A stretch of 64,000 nucleotides of DNA from Spirochaetota bacterium. Lineage in GTDB: Bacteria > Spirochaetota > Spirochaetia > ARS1246. The stretch lies in the NCBI GenBank assembly GCA_024275515.1, contig JAJRYZ010000255.1, positions 1 to 64,000 of the forward strand, read 5' to 3'. Numbering within the stretch: position 1 is the first letter of the stretch; every line of letters begins with the position of its first letter. This document shows, piece after piece, positions 63,465 through 64,000 of the stretch. Made by a program: the position numbers and the translations under genes. The notes under the pieces are model-generated. The model saw only the letters and a program-made list of their open reading frames with translations, was not told where the DNA came from and searched no databases.

Positions 63465-64000
63465 TTGAATAACAACATTCTTGAGATAAAGAACCTGAGA
63501 ACCTATTTCTTTCTCGATGAGGGCACTCTGAAAGCGGTCGACGACGTCAGCTTCTCCGTGCGAGAGAGGCAGATTCTCGGTGTCATCGGGGAGAGCGGCT
63601 GCGGAAAAAGCGTTACCGCGCAATCGGTCATCCGCATAGTGCCTCGACCGGGGAAGATCGTCGGTGGGAGTATTCTTTTCCATCGGGACGGTGAACAGAT
63701 CGATATCGTCGGACTCGACGTGAACGGCGAAGCGGTCCGAGCGATACGGGGCAAAGAGATTACCATGATTTTTCAGGAGCCGATGACAAGTCTCTCTCCG
63801 GTTCACACGATCGGCAACCAGATCATGGAGGTGATTCTTCTTCATAAGACCAAGGATCGGAAAGAAGCGCGGGAGGCGACCATCGAGATGCTGGCGAAGG
63901 TAGGTATGCCCGAACCGGTCAAGCGCGTCGACTATTACCCGCATCAATTGTCGGGGGGGCTTCGGCAACGCGCGATGATCGCGATGGCGCTCTCGTGCGG
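63465..64000 (+). CDS. Oligopeptide/sugar-type ABC transporter ATP-binding protein (OppD/DppD-like), 3' end outside window
   Basis: Missing from the ORF track because it has no stop in the window. TTG 63465 starts 'LEIKNLRTYFFLDEGTLKAVDDVSFSV'-like sequence; Walker A is 'GESGCGKSVT', the Q-loop is 'MIFQEPMTSLSPVHTIG', and the ABC signature 'HQLSGGLRQRAMIAMALSCG' is at the window's edge. The Q-loop and signature patterns are those of the DppD/OppD group. GGTGGG lies before the TTG, and the sulfatase stop is 15 nt upstream. The minus-strand ORF at 63312-63968 is its shadow. Confidence 0.9.
   Translation, partial: MNNNILEIKNLRTYFFLDEGTLKAVDDVSFSVRERQILGVIGESGCGKSVTAQSVIRIVPRPGKIVGGSILFHRDGEQIDIVGLDVNGEAVRAIRGKEITMIFQEPMTSLSPVHTIGNQIMEVILLHKTKDRKEAREATIEMLAKVGMPEPVKRVDYYPHQLSGGLRQRAMIAMALSC

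Noticed and set aside
63312-63968. 218-residue minus-strand ORF
   Set aside because: Shadow of the sulfatase end and of the ABC ATPase, which has perfect Walker A and signature motifs on the plus strand.

Overview
The window looks like chromosome from an anaerobic or microaerobic free-living bacterium of moderately high GC, most probably a spirochaete (Spirochaetota). This is inference from gene content. The supports are CUT1-type solute-binding proteins with an 'ASGDQE'-like mature N-terminus, abundant YesMN/LplBC-type sugar systems, a CheX phosphatase beside a stand-alone CheY, a flavodiiron protein, and tightly overlapping operons. No rRNA, tRNA, CRISPR array, insertion sequence or phage module was recognised by eye.

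Left part (1-8.5 kb): a partial gene ends at 728. A minus-strand sulfur-relay operon follows (ArsR-rhodanese regulator, DsrE-like protein, cysteine desulfurase) with a clear ArsR-type dyad upstream. Next is an AAA/DUF4143 ATPase with a perfect 11-bp palindrome at its start, then a plus-strand catabolic cluster (class V aminotransferase, OSBS/NSAR-type enolase-superfamily enzyme, aldehyde dehydrogenase).

8.6-29.4 kb: two paralogous carbohydrate-uptake modules. Each has a YesM-type kinase, a YesN-type regulator, two LplB/LplC-type permeases and a binding protein, and neither has its own ATPase. The first also has an IclR regulator and an internally duplicated ferredoxin-type protein. The second is led by an FAD-dependent oxidoreductase. 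Between them are a flavodiiron protein and a sulfatase 10 nt apart.

29.5-47.3 kb: a chemotaxis and signalling island. The minus-strand cluster reads MCP(NIT)-cheB-REC-cheR-cheY-cheA-cheW, with several genes joined by ATGA or TGATG overlaps. Two genes carry single-base lesions: an in-frame TGA splits cheA after the Hpt region, and a -1 frameshift splits cheR. Next to it are an HD-GYP response regulator, a 1796-residue multi-PAS hybrid kinase, and a divergent set of Hpt protein, CheY and CheX.

47.4-56.9 kb: stress, metal and redox genes. These are a hemerythrin-type Fe-S repair protein, a small Fe-S/CPGS-type protein with a 31-bp dyad upstream, a lyase-like (alpha/alpha)-toroid protein, a Fur-family regulator with a NiCoT transporter, an orphan cytochrome b with a small membrane partner, and a Fic protein.

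56.9-64 kb: a sugar locus with a GH2 glycosidase, a two-subunit transketolase, a LacI regulator with its operator, a second sulfatase, and the start of an oligopeptide/sugar-type ABC ATPase that runs off the window and is absent from the ORF track. Together with the lyase-like gene and the other sulfatase, this suggests use of sulfated, possibly uronate-containing polysaccharides. No single novel system is demonstrated. The most notable signals are the cheA/cheR lesions, several perfect operator-like palindromes, the duplicated ferredoxin protein, and small ORFs overlapping the starts of larger genes.
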